Origin: CAZWES01 sp964632395 | GTDB taxonomy: Bacteria > Patescibacteriota > Gracilibacteria > Peribacterales > Peribacteraceae | Direction: 5' to 3' | Assembly (NCBI GenBank): GCA_964632395.1 | Contig: CAZWES010000023.1 | Span: forward strand, 1 to 20,265 | DNA: 20,265 nucleotides | Shown here: piece by piece, positions 7,115 to 13,251 of the stretch | How the letters are laid out: every line of letters begins with the position of its first letter | Position numbering within the stretch: the first letter of the stretch is position 1 | The notes under the pieces: generated by a model | What the model was told of the DNA's origin: nothing | What the model saw: the letters and a program-made list of their open reading frames with translations, nothing else | Databases searched by the model: none | Translations under genes and position numbers: made by a program

Positions 7115-7594
7115 ATGATTGTCCTCGGCATCGACCCCGGCCTTGCAACAGTCGGCATTGGCATAATTGAGAAACAGCAGATCCTAGATTTTTGCACCAT
7201 CGAAACCTCCTCTGCACTCAGTACACCTGATCGCCTGAAAGAAATCGCAGATGACCTCAAATCCATCATCAAAAAGCACAAACCTGATCTGGCCGTCATA
7301 GAAAAACTCTATTTTGAGAAGAACCAGAAAACGGCAATGGCAGTTGCGGAGGCACGCGGAGTCATCATCCTCACAGTTCAGGAATCCGGCATTCCGATAC
7401 TAGAGCCCACCCCCCTGGAGCTAAAATCCGCGATTACGGGCGATGGGAAGGCGGATAAGCGGCAGATGCAGGATATGCTGCAAATCACGTTTAAAACAGA
7501 TCTCTCTGGTGTTCCGGATGATGCTGTGGATGCGCTGGGGCTTGCGTTGTACGGAAAAACGGCAAAAATCTACAGCGAATCGTATTCATTTTGA
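7115..7594 (+). CDS. ruvC: RuvC, Holliday-junction resolvase
   Basis: A 159-residue protein, the usual RuvC length, when started at 7115 (MIVLGIDPGLATVG). The frame is open from 7019, but the first part is translated repeat DNA. RNase H-fold catalytic acids are visible: D7 in GIDPG, E63 in VIEKLYF, and D136/D139 in PDDAVDALGLAL. RuvC cuts four-way junctions with RuvAB during recombinational repair. RuvA and RuvB are not in this window. A TTG start for the next small gene overlaps its stop, so the two may be translated together. RecG, the other junction-processing helicase, lies about 2.5 kb further on the opposite strand. Confidence 0.92.
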   Translation: MIVLGIDPGLATVGIGIIEKQQILDFCTIETSSALSTPDRLKEIADDLKSIIKKHKPDLAVIEKLYFEKNQKTAMAVAEARGVIILTVQESGIPILEPTPLELKSAITGDGKADKRQMQDMLQITFKTDLSGVPDDAVDALGLALYGKTAKIYSESYSF

Positions 7595-7809
7595 GTGCTT
7601 TTGTGATAGTATGCGGGCACGTGATTTGGTTTACAGAATACAGATGGCAAAGACTTGCGGACATCCTGGAAAAGGTGGGTCACATTACCTGTGCAAGCCT
7701 TGTTATTCCTTTTTTCAGGGGAGAGGTGGAAGTTCTTTCGGTTGTTTTTGGCTTGTTCGTTGCATGTGTTTTCTGGTACCTTAGCATGCACTTCTCCCAT
7801 GCATCATGA
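7591..7809 (+). CDS. Small membrane protein of unknown function
   Basis: 72 residues if the TTG at 7591 is used; it overlaps the ruvC stop (TTGA). A GTG at 7603 is an alternative. The sequence shows an amphipathic opening (EYRWQRLADILEKVGHITCASLVIPFF) and a strong second membrane segment (LSVVFGLFVACVFWYLSMHF). This layout resembles small two-helix membrane proteins of the 'DUF6722-like' sort, but I cannot assign a family with confidence. Its stop overlaps the ATG of a 40-residue membrane peptide gene (ATGA), so ruvC and the two small genes appear to form one translationally coupled series. A toxin-like or ion-channel role is possible but unsupported. Confidence 0.55.
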   Translation: MSAFVIVCGHVIWFTEYRWQRLADILEKVGHITCASLVIPFFRGEVEVLSVVFGLFVACVFWYLSMHFSHAS

Positions 7810-7928
7810 CAGTTAATATTGATCCGCTCATGGCTTTCTACATCGGTATGTCTCTGCTAGCCGTAACGGTGGCTCTGGTTTATTTTGCTGACAAGATTGG
7901 GCGCAGGCGAGACTGTAGTCAGGGGTGA
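7806..7928 (+). CDS. 40-residue membrane peptide
   Basis: Begins MTVNIDPLMAFYIGMSLL at the ATGA overlap with the preceding small gene, continues as a single hydrophobic helix (AVTVALVYFA) and ends with a positively charged tail (DKIGRRRDCSQG). This is the expected shape of an N-out single-pass peptide. The ATGA coupling and clean membrane profile support translation. No family is recognised. Confidence 0.5.
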   Translation: MTVNIDPLMAFYIGMSLLAVTVALVYFADKIGRRRDCSQG

Positions 7929-7991
7929 AATTGATAGTTGTGGTGCCTAAGAAGCCAGGATCAGAGTTCGCCAAAAAGGAACTTTTGTCTC

Positions 7992-8019
7992 TTGACTTTG
8001 GCTCCTGCATGAGTAAGAT
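7992..8019 (+). promoter_or_regulatory. Promoter of attenuator unit 1
   Basis: TTGACT (7992-7997), a 16-nt spacer and TAAGAT (8014-8019). The leader ATG is only 9 nt further on, so the transcript would have almost no 5' UTR. Confidence 0.6.
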
Positions 8020-8028
8020 GCAGCCAGC

Positions 8029-8097
8029 ATGACAGCCTCCCGCACCATGATGGAAATGATGATGATGCGCCTCACGCGAGGGCTGGTTGTGTCGTAA
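8029..8097 (+). CDS. Leader peptide 1 (Met-rich, 22 residues)
   Basis: A 23-codon frame starting MTASRT, then MMEMMMM, then RLTRGLVVS and TAA. Six of seven codons at 8047-8067 are ATG. The last third of the frame contains the RNA segment (8075-8084) that can pair with the downstream terminator arm. The arrangement of promoter, short codon-biased frame, alternative hairpins and terminator is that of an amino-acid attenuation leader. Methionine is the codon that would be sensed if stalling is at this run. Leader 2 carries a related TMM..M.RG block. Confidence 0.6.
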   Translation: MTASRTMMEMMMMRLTRGLVVS

Positions 8098-8143
8098 GAA
8101 AATCTTAAGCCACCACAAGCCCTCGCGAGAGTGAGGGTTTTTT
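8070..8143 (+). promoter_or_regulatory. Attenuator 1: competing antiterminator and terminator hairpins
   Basis: Segment 1 CCTC (8070-8073) can pair with GAGG (8078-8081). Segment 2 CGCGAGGGCT (8075-8084, inside the leader frame) pairs perfectly with segment 3 AGCCCTCGCG (8118-8127). Segment 3 alternatively forms the terminator with segment 4: AAGCCCTCGC, GAGA tetraloop, GTGAGGGTTT, followed by a T-run (8117-8143). A ribosome finishing the leader would cover segment 2 and favour termination; a stall upstream would release it and favour read-through. Confidence 0.7.
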
Positions 8144-8172
8144 ATTTTATTTATCCTTCCAAACTTATTACC

Positions 8173-8454
8173 ATGAGCACAAGATTCAACAAGAGGACTG
8201 CAACAGTAAGTAGTCCTCAGGCTGCAACGGATCGAATCGATAATCTTGCTGAAGTTCTCAATATTCCAGAGCGATTGCGGACGGTTCCGTACGTGAATAC
8301 CTGTTTATACAATTGTGGATTCGCAATCGGTAGAGTTTTAAGAGATGGACAAGGAAGTATTGATCATTCTGAGGTGCTTAACCAAGTTCCTGAGGAGCAT
8401 CAGGCAGTTCATCAGGCTGTTGCAATTGCCAAGAAATGGAAGAAATCTGATTAA
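8173..8454 (+). CDS. Hypothetical protein under attenuator 1
   Basis: 93 residues from the ATG at 8173 (MSTRFNKRTATVSSP). The open frame reaches back to 8131, but that part is the terminator hairpin. I recognise no family. The sequence looks like a soluble, mostly helical, mildly basic protein (RIDNLAEVLNIPERLRTVPY, EEHQAVHQAVAIAKKWKKSD) with two cysteines in a CLYNC motif. No Shine-Dalgarno is evident. The start is about 30 nt after the T-run of attenuator 1, so expression should depend on read-through. No terminator follows, so the transcript can run into attenuator 2. Confidence 0.6.
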   Translation: MSTRFNKRTATVSSPQAATDRIDNLAEVLNIPERLRTVPYVNTCLYNCGFAIGRVLRDGQGSIDHSEVLNQVPEEHQAVHQAVAIAKKWKKSD

Positions 8455-8497
8455 TTTTATAATGGACGTTTATTTAACTATAGCTTCCGGCAAAACG

Positions 8498-8533
8498 ATG
8501 ATGCTCTCCATGCGAGGGCAGGGGATCGTATAG
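8498..8533 (+). CDS. Leader peptide 2 (Met-containing, short)
   Basis: An 11-residue frame MMLSMRGQGIV ending TAG. The frame is open further up to an ATG at 8462, giving 23 residues, but that ATG overlaps a TATAAT box (8458-8463). The block K-T-M-M-L-S-M-R-G resembles the R-T-M-M-E...M-R...RG block of leader 1, and the codons after it contain the antiterminator segment. Too short to support by coding statistics; the case rests on context. Confidence 0.5.
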   Translation: MMLSMRGQGIV

Positions 8534-8583
8534 TCCGACTTGATTCCATTTATTTAAGCCCTCGCAGAATGTGGGGGCTTTTT
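8503..8583 (+). promoter_or_regulatory. Attenuator 2: competing antiterminator and terminator hairpins
   Basis: Segments 1:2 are GCTCTC (8503-8508) with GAGGGC (8514-8519). Segments 2:3 are TGCGAGGGC (8511-8519) with GCCCTCGCA (8558-8566), nine perfect pairs. Segments 3:4 form the terminator AGCCCTCGCA, GAA loop, TGTGGGGGCT (8557-8579), then a T-run. Segment 2 lies in the leader frame. The order and the segment 3 sequence match attenuator 1. Confidence 0.7.
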
Positions 8584-8685
8584 GTTCTTTTTACATTTTG
8601 CACTCCCGGCCGGTGCGCACCGTATGTGCGTACCATCGGTAGTGCCTGCAGCCGCTCAATCCACCCTCCACGAAAGGAGCAGAGT

Positions 8686-9015
8686 ATGACTTACTCAATC
8701 GGACAGCTCTCAGTCGTGCTTTCACTCATGGCCGAGGAAAGCGTTAAGCGAAATGGACCGATTCCCAGGGATACTCAGCTTACGCTGGATGGAGAACCGG
8801 TCTACGTAACAGGATACTTTGAGAAGGGAGGTTTTCTACTGGTTTCCAGGGAAAAGGATCAGGAAATACGATGGTACGAACCGGGGCATGATCCTGTTAG
8901 ATTCGTATTCCTGAGCGCCCATGAACGATCGGTAACAAGATGGCATCTGCTCGAATTCAAAGAAGACGGCACCCTGAGAAAGACCGAAGTGAGCACATGC
9001 ACTTCATTTTGTTAG
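8686..9015 (+). CDS. Hypothetical protein under attenuator 2
   Basis: 109 residues from the ATG at 8686 (MTYSIGQLSVVLSLMAEES). It has one of the few good ribosome-binding sites of the window (AAAGGAG, 8673-8679). No family is recognised. The N-terminal 20 residues are helical; the rest alternates short beta-like stretches (TLDGEPVYVTGYFEKGGFLLVSRE, RFVFLSAHERSVTRWHLLEF) and looks like a small soluble beta-rich domain. The 100-nt stretch between attenuator 2 and the gene includes a CGGTGCGCACCG palindrome. A strong terminator follows the gene (9037-9070), closing the transcription unit. Confidence 0.65.
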   Translation: MTYSIGQLSVVLSLMAEESVKRNGPIPRDTQLTLDGEPVYVTGYFEKGGFLLVSREKDQEIRWYEPGHDPVRFVFLSAHERSVTRWHLLEFKEDGTLRKTEVSTCTSFC

Positions 9016-9036
9016 GAATTTTGGGTTGCAGGCCGT

Positions 9037-9070
9037 GGCAGAGGGGATATTTATCTCCTCTGCCTTTTTT
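9037..9070 (+). terminator. Rho-independent terminator
   Basis: GGCAGAGG pairs with CCTCTGCC, with further pairing inside, followed by TTTTTT. Ends the unit that contains attenuators 1 and 2. Confidence 0.9.
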
Positions 9071-9081
9071 GAGTATTTCCA

Positions 9082-9110
9082 TTGACCACACTCCCACCCC
9101 GTCCTATCCT
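9082..9110 (+). promoter_or_regulatory. Promoter of attenuator unit 3
   Basis: TTGACC (9082-9087), a 17-nt spacer and TATCCT (9105-9110). The leader ATG is 9 nt after the -10, as in unit 1. Confidence 0.6.
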
Positions 9111-9119
9111 GCCCCCGTG

Positions 9120-9173
9120 ATGCACCACGCATCCATCCTCGGCTCACTCATTGTCCTCGTCGTTATGACGTAG
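9120..9173 (+). CDS. Leader peptide 3 (Ile/Leu/Val-rich, 17 residues)
   Basis: MHHASILGSLIVLVVMT then TAG. Eight of the 12 codons from Ile-6 to Thr-17 specify Ile, Leu or Val, the composition of branched-chain amino-acid leader peptides such as those of ilv operons. It lies between a good promoter and a set of alternative hairpins. Translation is inferred from context. Confidence 0.6.
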   Translation: MHHASILGSLIVLVVMT

Positions 9174-9228
9174 CGAGGTGGGCTTAGGTACCAAAATTCC
9201 CCCACCTCCAGAGAGAATGGGGTTTTTG
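9155..9228 (+). promoter_or_regulatory. Attenuator 3: four-segment alternative RNA structure
   Basis: Segments 1:2 are CCTCG (9155-9159) with CGAGG (9174-9178), extended by CGT/ACG. Segments 2:3 are GAGGTGGG (9175-9182) with CCCACCTC (9201-9208). Segments 3:4 are a CCCC/GGGG hairpin (about 9199-9222) flanked by A-rich and T-rich runs. Segment 2 starts immediately after the leader stop codon, where a terminating ribosome would block it. The 3:4 stem is weaker than in units 1 and 2. Confidence 0.6.
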
Positions 9229-9248
9229 TTTTTTACTCCGGATGTACC

Positions 9249-9803
9249 ATGGCAAATGATGTACTAGAATCCACAGCTTTCGATGGCACAGCCTTGGGAC
9301 CATTCGAGAGGCATATAGACCAACTTATAAGAGACAAGAGAGAAGAAATTGGTTCACGGAGAAAATTCCATGATTTGCAGGAGAACTGCCAAAGAAAGTA
9401 TGGGAGAGGTGGTGAGAACTTTGTGAGGAGTAGTGTCGATCAGGAAATAGTAATAGATACTGATTTTGTGTTTGCTGTAACCAATGCTGTTGAATGTGCA
9501 TTGGAAGAAGGTGGGAACTTTAGCGATGCAATGGCCATTGTTCATGCTGCTGCTATCGCGATGCTGCCTGAGAAATCGAGGGATAGAGCCAGAAACGGAG
9601 ACGTGTACGCAATGGTAAATGCGGGAGTGGAGAATATGATTTCTTTCTTGGTTATGCGTGAATTTGCGAGGCGAGCATCAGGAGGTAATGCTGTACTTCC
9701 GGAAATTGACGCAATTCCAATTGAAGAATTCAGAAGTGCAGCACATCTGGCTTTTCACACGAATCATGCTCCCCGTAGTTTTTATCGCCAAATGTTCGAA
9801 TAA
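9249..9803 (+). CDS. Hypothetical protein under attenuator 3
   Basis: 184 residues (MANDVLESTAFDGTALGPF), mostly helical and soluble, with no membrane segment. No family is recognised. A charged N-terminal half (HIDQLIRDKREEIGSRRKFHDL) is followed by Ala-rich helices (DAMAIVHAAAIAMLPEKS) and a C-terminal RSAAHLAFHTNHAPRSFYRQMF. The start is about 20 nt after the T-run of attenuator 3, with no clear Shine-Dalgarno. It ends about 30 nt from the convergent RelB-type gene. I do not propose a function. Confidence 0.65.
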   Translation: MANDVLESTAFDGTALGPFERHIDQLIRDKREEIGSRRKFHDLQENCQRKYGRGGENFVRSSVDQEIVIDTDFVFAVTNAVECALEEGGNFSDAMAIVHAAAIAMLPEKSRDRARNGDVYAMVNAGVENMISFLVMREFARRASGGNAVLPEIDAIPIEEFRSAAHLAFHTNHAPRSFYRQMFE

Positions 9804-9833
9804 GCGCTGCCTACCACTCCATCTAAACTTAAT

Positions 9834-10028
9834 CTACTCGTTAATCTTCTTTTGATATTTTTCCATAAGCTCTTTACTAAGGCTTATATCAAACGGCAAG
9901 CCGTTAACCTGAACAATTTTTATAAAAAACATTCTTATTGCAGTGCTCATATCCAAACCCATTTCCTTCAGTATTTTCTGAACTCGCTTTTTCAGCTTGC
10001 CATCTACTCGAATATGAACGTAAGACAT
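9834..10028 (-). CDS. Orphan RelB/DinJ-type antitoxin
   Basis: 64 residues with the RelB/DinJ ribbon-helix-helix pattern: MSYVHIRVDGKLKKRVQKIL, then MGLDMSTAIRMFFIKIVQVNGLPFDI, a signature conserved across the family, and a short Lys/Glu tail. The tail, which would bind the toxin, is short. No RelE/YafQ-like toxin lies next to it; downstream is the end of an opposing gene and upstream is recG. It has its own strong promoter (10038-10067). It may regulate in trans, partner with a distant toxin, or be a leftover of a lost TA pair. Confidence 0.8.
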   Translation of the reverse strand: MSYVHIRVDGKLKKRVQKILKEMGLDMSTAIRMFFIKIVQVNGLPFDISLSKELMEKYQKKINE

Positions 10029-10037
10029 GATGCTTGT

Positions 10038-10067
10038 ATCATATTCTTGCTGTCATCACACTGTCAA
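10038..10067 (-). promoter_or_regulatory. Strong promoter of the orphan antitoxin
   Basis: On the minus strand a perfect TTGACA (10062-10067), an 18-nt spacer and TATGAT (10038-10043), 9 nt from the ATG at 10028. The -35 overlaps the last codons of recG. ATGAT/ATCAT (10027-10031 and 10038-10042) is a possible operator. Confidence 0.7.
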
Positions 10068-12056
10068 CACAACCTTTTTATGATCAGATTTGGCACCTAG
10101 AGCCTTCTCCGCCGCCTTCCTCGCCCTCACAACCATTTCCGGATTCGTAAGCGCACCAACTCTGATCTCCGGGATACCGCTTTGTTTGACTCCATACAAT
10201 TCACCTGGACCGCGTAACTTCAAGTCGATCTCCGCAAGCTGGAAGCCGTTATCGTATTCCTCCATTGCAGCCAGTCTCACGGAATCTGAGTGCTGCTTTG
10301 AGGTAGTAGTCAAAAAACAATAACTCTGGTGATCTGCACGACCGACGCGGCCACGAAGTTGATGTAGTTGAGAGAGGCCGAAGCGCTCTGCCCCTTCTAT
10401 CAAAATGATCGAGACATTCGGAACATCAATGCCAACTTCTATCACAGACGTGGAAACTAAAATGTCACTTTCAAAATTGTTGAATGCACGCATTATCTCA
10501 TCCTTCTCTTTTGGCTTTAACTGGCCGTGCAGGAGTGCAATCTTTCTGTTTGGGAAAGCGGCTTGAAGTCTTTCCGCTTCCTGCGTGACATTTTTGACTT
10601 CTGCAAGTTCTTCCGATTCTTTAATCAAAGGACAGATGACGTACGCCTGCCGGCCACCTTCAATTTCTTTATCAATAAACAACTCAACCGTTCGGCGATC
10701 TTTTGGCCGTACTACTTTCGTTTCAATTGGTTTTCTGTTTCCCGGCTTCTCCAAAAGGACAGAAAGATCGTGATCGCCGTATGCAGTCAAAGCCAGAGTG
10801 CGCGGGATGGGCGTTGCTGTCATGCTCAAAAAGTGAGGAGAGCCGTTATTCCTCAGTACTTTCCGTTGTTCAACGCCAAATCTGTGCTGCTCATCAACTA
10901 TCGCAAGTCGCAGATCTTTAAATTTAACGCCAGCCTGAATAAGAGCATGAGTTCCAATCACCAGATCAATTGTCCCGGAAGCCAATCCTAACTTGACCCG
11001 ATCAGATTCAGACTTTGGCATTGACCCCGTCAACAGAGCAATTGATGACTTCTTGAGCAGTTTGGTGATGCTCTCAGCGTGTTGCTTCGCGAGTACTTCC
11101 GTTGGAACCATCAGCGCACACTGTCCACCGTAGTAAACGACGTTCGCCATCACAGCGGTCGCGACGAGGGTTTTCCCGGAGCCGACATCACCTTCAAGTA
11201 ATCTGGACATCGGCACTGGCTTCTCCAGATCCTGCAAAATCTCGTAAATGGCGATTCGTTGACTATCAGTCGGTGTAAATTTGAGTGATGCGAAGAACGA
11301 TTTGATCAGATCCACGTTCATTGGAATTTTCAGCCGTTCCTGTTTTTCCTGTTGCCACTCCTGCTTACGCTTGAGAGCTTTGCATTGCAGGTCAAAAAGT
11401 TGTTCGAATGAAAGTCGCTCGCGTGCGCTCTTCAAAAGCTCCGGAGATTCCGGGAAATGCAGTTGAATAAGCATCTGCGCACGGCTCATCAGCTTTTCGG
11501 ATTTGATGACTTCAGACGGCAAGGTCTCCTCAATTTCATGGATCGCTTCCTTCACGATCGGCATTTTTTCCCTTAACCATCTTGTGCTTAAAAATGCGTG
11601 TTGAGGATAGACTGGAACGATTCGACCAGCGTGAAGGAGCTCGCGGTCGCCCGGCTCAAAAGATGGGCTTTGGATGACAATCTTGTTTCCTTTCCAGCCA
11701 ACTTTTCCGGTCAGAACGATATCCGAACCTTCGCTCATCATCCTTTTTACATGAGGCTGGTTGAACCAGACAACCTGGCAGCTGTTGCCTTCCGTGTCTG
11801 TGAAAATTGTTTGGGTTAGATCCATTTTCTTTCTGCGGGTTCTGACAGTTTTGATTTTTGAGATAGTTCCACGGATTGTTGCTCTCTCGCCATCCTCTAC
11901 ATCATCCAGAGTTCGCATTTGGGTTAGATCTTCATATGCTCGCGGGAGATAGAGGATAAGATCTTCAACCGTGCTGATGCCCATGCTGTTTAAACATTTG
12001 ATGAAATCTTTGGTGGTGTGGAGGAGGCCGGTAGTTAGCTTTTCCTGAAGGTGCAT
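10056..12056 (-). CDS. recG: RecG, ATP-dependent branch-migration DNA helicase
   Basis: 666 residues, close to the usual 670-690. An N-terminal wedge/OB-fold domain (about 60-150) is followed by two helicase lobes: Walker A GDVGSGKT (289-296), the RecG-type box II DEQHRFG (388-394), motif III TATPIPRTLALTAYGD, and motif VI QLRGRVGRADHQSYC. RecG unwinds D-loops and regresses stalled forks. All motifs are intact. The ATG at 12056 is preceded at 6 nt by TAAAAT (12063-12068), so the mRNA may be leaderless. An orphan antitoxin gene with its own promoter follows by 27 nt. It is read convergently with gene 9249-9803. Confidence 0.95.
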   Translation of the reverse strand: MHLQEKLTTGLLHTTKDFIKCLNSMGISTVEDLILYLPRAYEDLTQMRTLDDVEDGERATIRGTISKIKTVRTRRKKMDLTQTIFTDTEGNSCQVVWFNQPHVKRMMSEGSDIVLTGKVGWKGNKIVIQSPSFEPGDRELLHAGRIVPVYPQHAFLSTRWLREKMPIVKEAIHEIEETLPSEVIKSEKLMSRAQMLIQLHFPESPELLKSARERLSFEQLFDLQCKALKRKQEWQQEKQERLKIPMNVDLIKSFFASLKFTPTDSQRIAIYEILQDLEKPVPMSRLLEGDVGSGKTLVATAVMANVVYYGGQCALMVPTEVLAKQHAESITKLLKKSSIALLTGSMPKSESDRVKLGLASGTIDLVIGTHALIQAGVKFKDLRLAIVDEQHRFGVEQRKVLRNNGSPHFLSMTATPIPRTLALTAYGDHDLSVLLEKPGNRKPIETKVVRPKDRRTVELFIDKEIEGGRQAYVICPLIKESEELAEVKNVTQEAERLQAAFPNRKIALLHGQLKPKEKDEIMRAFNNFESDILVSTSVIEVGIDVPNVSIILIEGAERFGLSQLHQLRGRVGRADHQSYCFLTTTSKQHSDSVRLAAMEEYDNGFQLAEIDLKLRGPGELYGVKQSGIPEIRVGALTNPEMVVRARKAAEKALGAKSDHKKVVLTV

Positions 12057-12086
12057 AGTTCCATTTTACGTCATACCGAGTGTACG

Positions 12087-12178
12087 CCCCTAGCGGGAAG
12101 GGGGGCACCAGTATAGTGGCTGATTTTTGTCATTTGGCATCATTTTTTGATTTCTGCCCCCCCCCTTCCCGCTAGGGG
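12087..12178. repeat. Inverted repeat with 19-bp arms around a 49-nt loop
   Basis: CCCCTAGCGGGAAGGGGGG plus C (12087-12106) is the reverse complement of 12156-12178, apart from three extra bases in a nine-C run of the right arm. It lies upstream of recG, with no gene inside. Confidence 0.85.
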
Positions 12179-12231
12179 ATTCACGGATCATGACCAAATA
12201 TGAGGGAAAAATCAGAACGAGGTTGACGGAC

Positions 12232-12394
12232 GGTGGCGCGGGGCAGGCATTGCTTGCGCAAATCTTCACTTGCATGTTCTTGGCCCCGCGCGAGCGGTCA
12301 TGAAACTCCGCTTCGGCCTTCGCCACGGCTCCGCCTCGCTACGCCGCGGCTACGGCCGACAAGCCGCTCCGTTTCATGACACACCCGCGCCACC
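12232..12394. repeat. Compound nested palindrome, about 160 nt
   Basis: Outer arms GGTGGCGCGGG (12232-12242) and CCCGCGCCACC (12384-12394). Inner arms GTCATGAAAC (12297-12306) and GTTTCATGAC (12371-12380). The centre holds GC-rich material (cggcttcg/ggccg-type). GCGCGGGGC also pairs with GCCCCGCGC at about 12283-12291, so two folds compete. With the 12087-12178 repeat this fills the gene-free stretch 12057-12450. Confidence 0.75.
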
Positions 12395-12399
12395 AGAAA

Positions 12400-12429
12400 T
12401 TGGCTCAATAGTGCAAGCAGTGCTATAAT
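12400..12429 (+). promoter_or_regulatory. Promoter of the 12451 gene
   Basis: TTGGCT (12400-12405), an 18-nt spacer and consensus TATAAT (12424-12429), with the ATG 21 nt on. Confidence 0.6.
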
Positions 12430-12450
12430 AGTTAGAAGTTCAACCTTGCT

Positions 12451-12843
12451 ATGAAAAACCCCTTCGCAAAAGCCATAAAAAAGCACTCCGGCAAGGATCC
12501 TGCGGAATCTGAGCAAAGAAAGCTCGGAAAACCTCAAAATGCCGCACTCGCAGATGAGCATGCAAATTTCCTCCAAACCGTCCTCAAACTGATTGATGAC
12601 GGGAAGATCGATCTTGTGAATCCGCAGAGTATTTTTAATCAGGATGTTTATGAAGGCCTCTCGGATGAGCTAAAAGCAAAAACTGATCAGGCACTACCAA
12701 ACATCATCTCGTTACTCGAGCGTGTGATGGATTTGCATTCGCGTCCGGAGGAAAACGAATCGATGGAGATGAAGAACTTGATAGAAACCTTGTGGCAGGC
12801 AAAGCAGAGGATAGAGGAGCATGCGGATGTGTTTATTTTCTAA
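12451..12843 (+). CDS. Hypothetical protein
   Basis: 130 residues (MKNPFAKAIKKHSGKDPAES), with a basic, likely disordered first 30 residues and then acidic helices (LQTVLKLIDDGKIDLVNPQSIF, LPNIISLLERVMDLH, KNLIETLWQAKQRIEE). No membrane segment and no family that I recognise. A good promoter sits upstream, and coding-like codon use throughout supports a real gene. The next small gene starts 25 nt downstream on the same strand, so the two may be co-transcribed. Confidence 0.7.
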   Translation: MKNPFAKAIKKHSGKDPAESEQRKLGKPQNAALADEHANFLQTVLKLIDDGKIDLVNPQSIFNQDVYEGLSDELKAKTDQALPNIISLLERVMDLHSRPEENESMEMKNLIETLWQAKQRIEEHADVFIF

Positions 12844-12868
12844 AATTTATTTTTTTACAAATACAAAC

Positions 12869-13138
12869 ATGTCAAAACAATTTGAAAGATTGTCGGAGAA
12901 GCCAAAGGAAAGGATTTTCGATCCAATTGATATACGTCATGCCGTTGACAAAGAGAATGAGCCTGAAGTAGCTATTGAGAAAGGCTCTAAGGCAACTCTG
13001 GCATTTGCCAACTATCAGGCAGAAGCTCTAAAAAGATCGGAAGAAATTAGAAAAAACTTACCAGATGACTATCCAGCAAAGAAGGTAATGCTTGAAACCC
13101 ATAAGAAGCTTGAGCAACTGGCAAAGAAGATTGCCTAG
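12869..13138 (+). CDS. Small hypothetical protein
   Basis: 89 residues from the ATG at 12869 (MSKQFERLSEKPKERIFDP); the longer frame from 12821 overlaps the preceding gene and is not needed. It is highly charged and helical, with a Lys/Glu-rich C-terminal helix (THKKLEQLAKKIA) that could form a coiled coil. There is no recognised domain and no clear ribosome-binding site. The A/T-rich leader before the ATG is consistent with weak or leaderless translation. It is convergent with purA; the roughly 110 nt between them hold nothing I can name. Confidence 0.6.
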   Translation: MSKQFERLSEKPKERIFDPIDIRHAVDKENEPEVAIEKGSKATLAFANYQAEALKRSEEIRKNLPDDYPAKKVMLETHKKLEQLAKKIA

Positions 13139-13251
13139 CGGATGCTGTTGCTGTTTGCCAAGATCGCGCCCGCGGAGCTTTTTCTTGGCCTTTAGTCCTC
13201 CTGCGTATAAGATCAGTGAGCAGCCACATCGGCACAGGTTGACGCTCAAGT

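Noticed and set aside
7828..8118. Minus-strand frame with a His-rich HHHHFHH run resembling a his leader peptide
   Set aside because: The histidines are just the complement of the ATG run in leader 1. No terminator or promoter of matching polarity is seen on that strand, whereas the plus strand has all parts.
8131..8172. Earlier ATG for the first attenuated gene
   Set aside because: It lies within the second arm and T-run of the terminator; the ATG at 8173 is more plausible.
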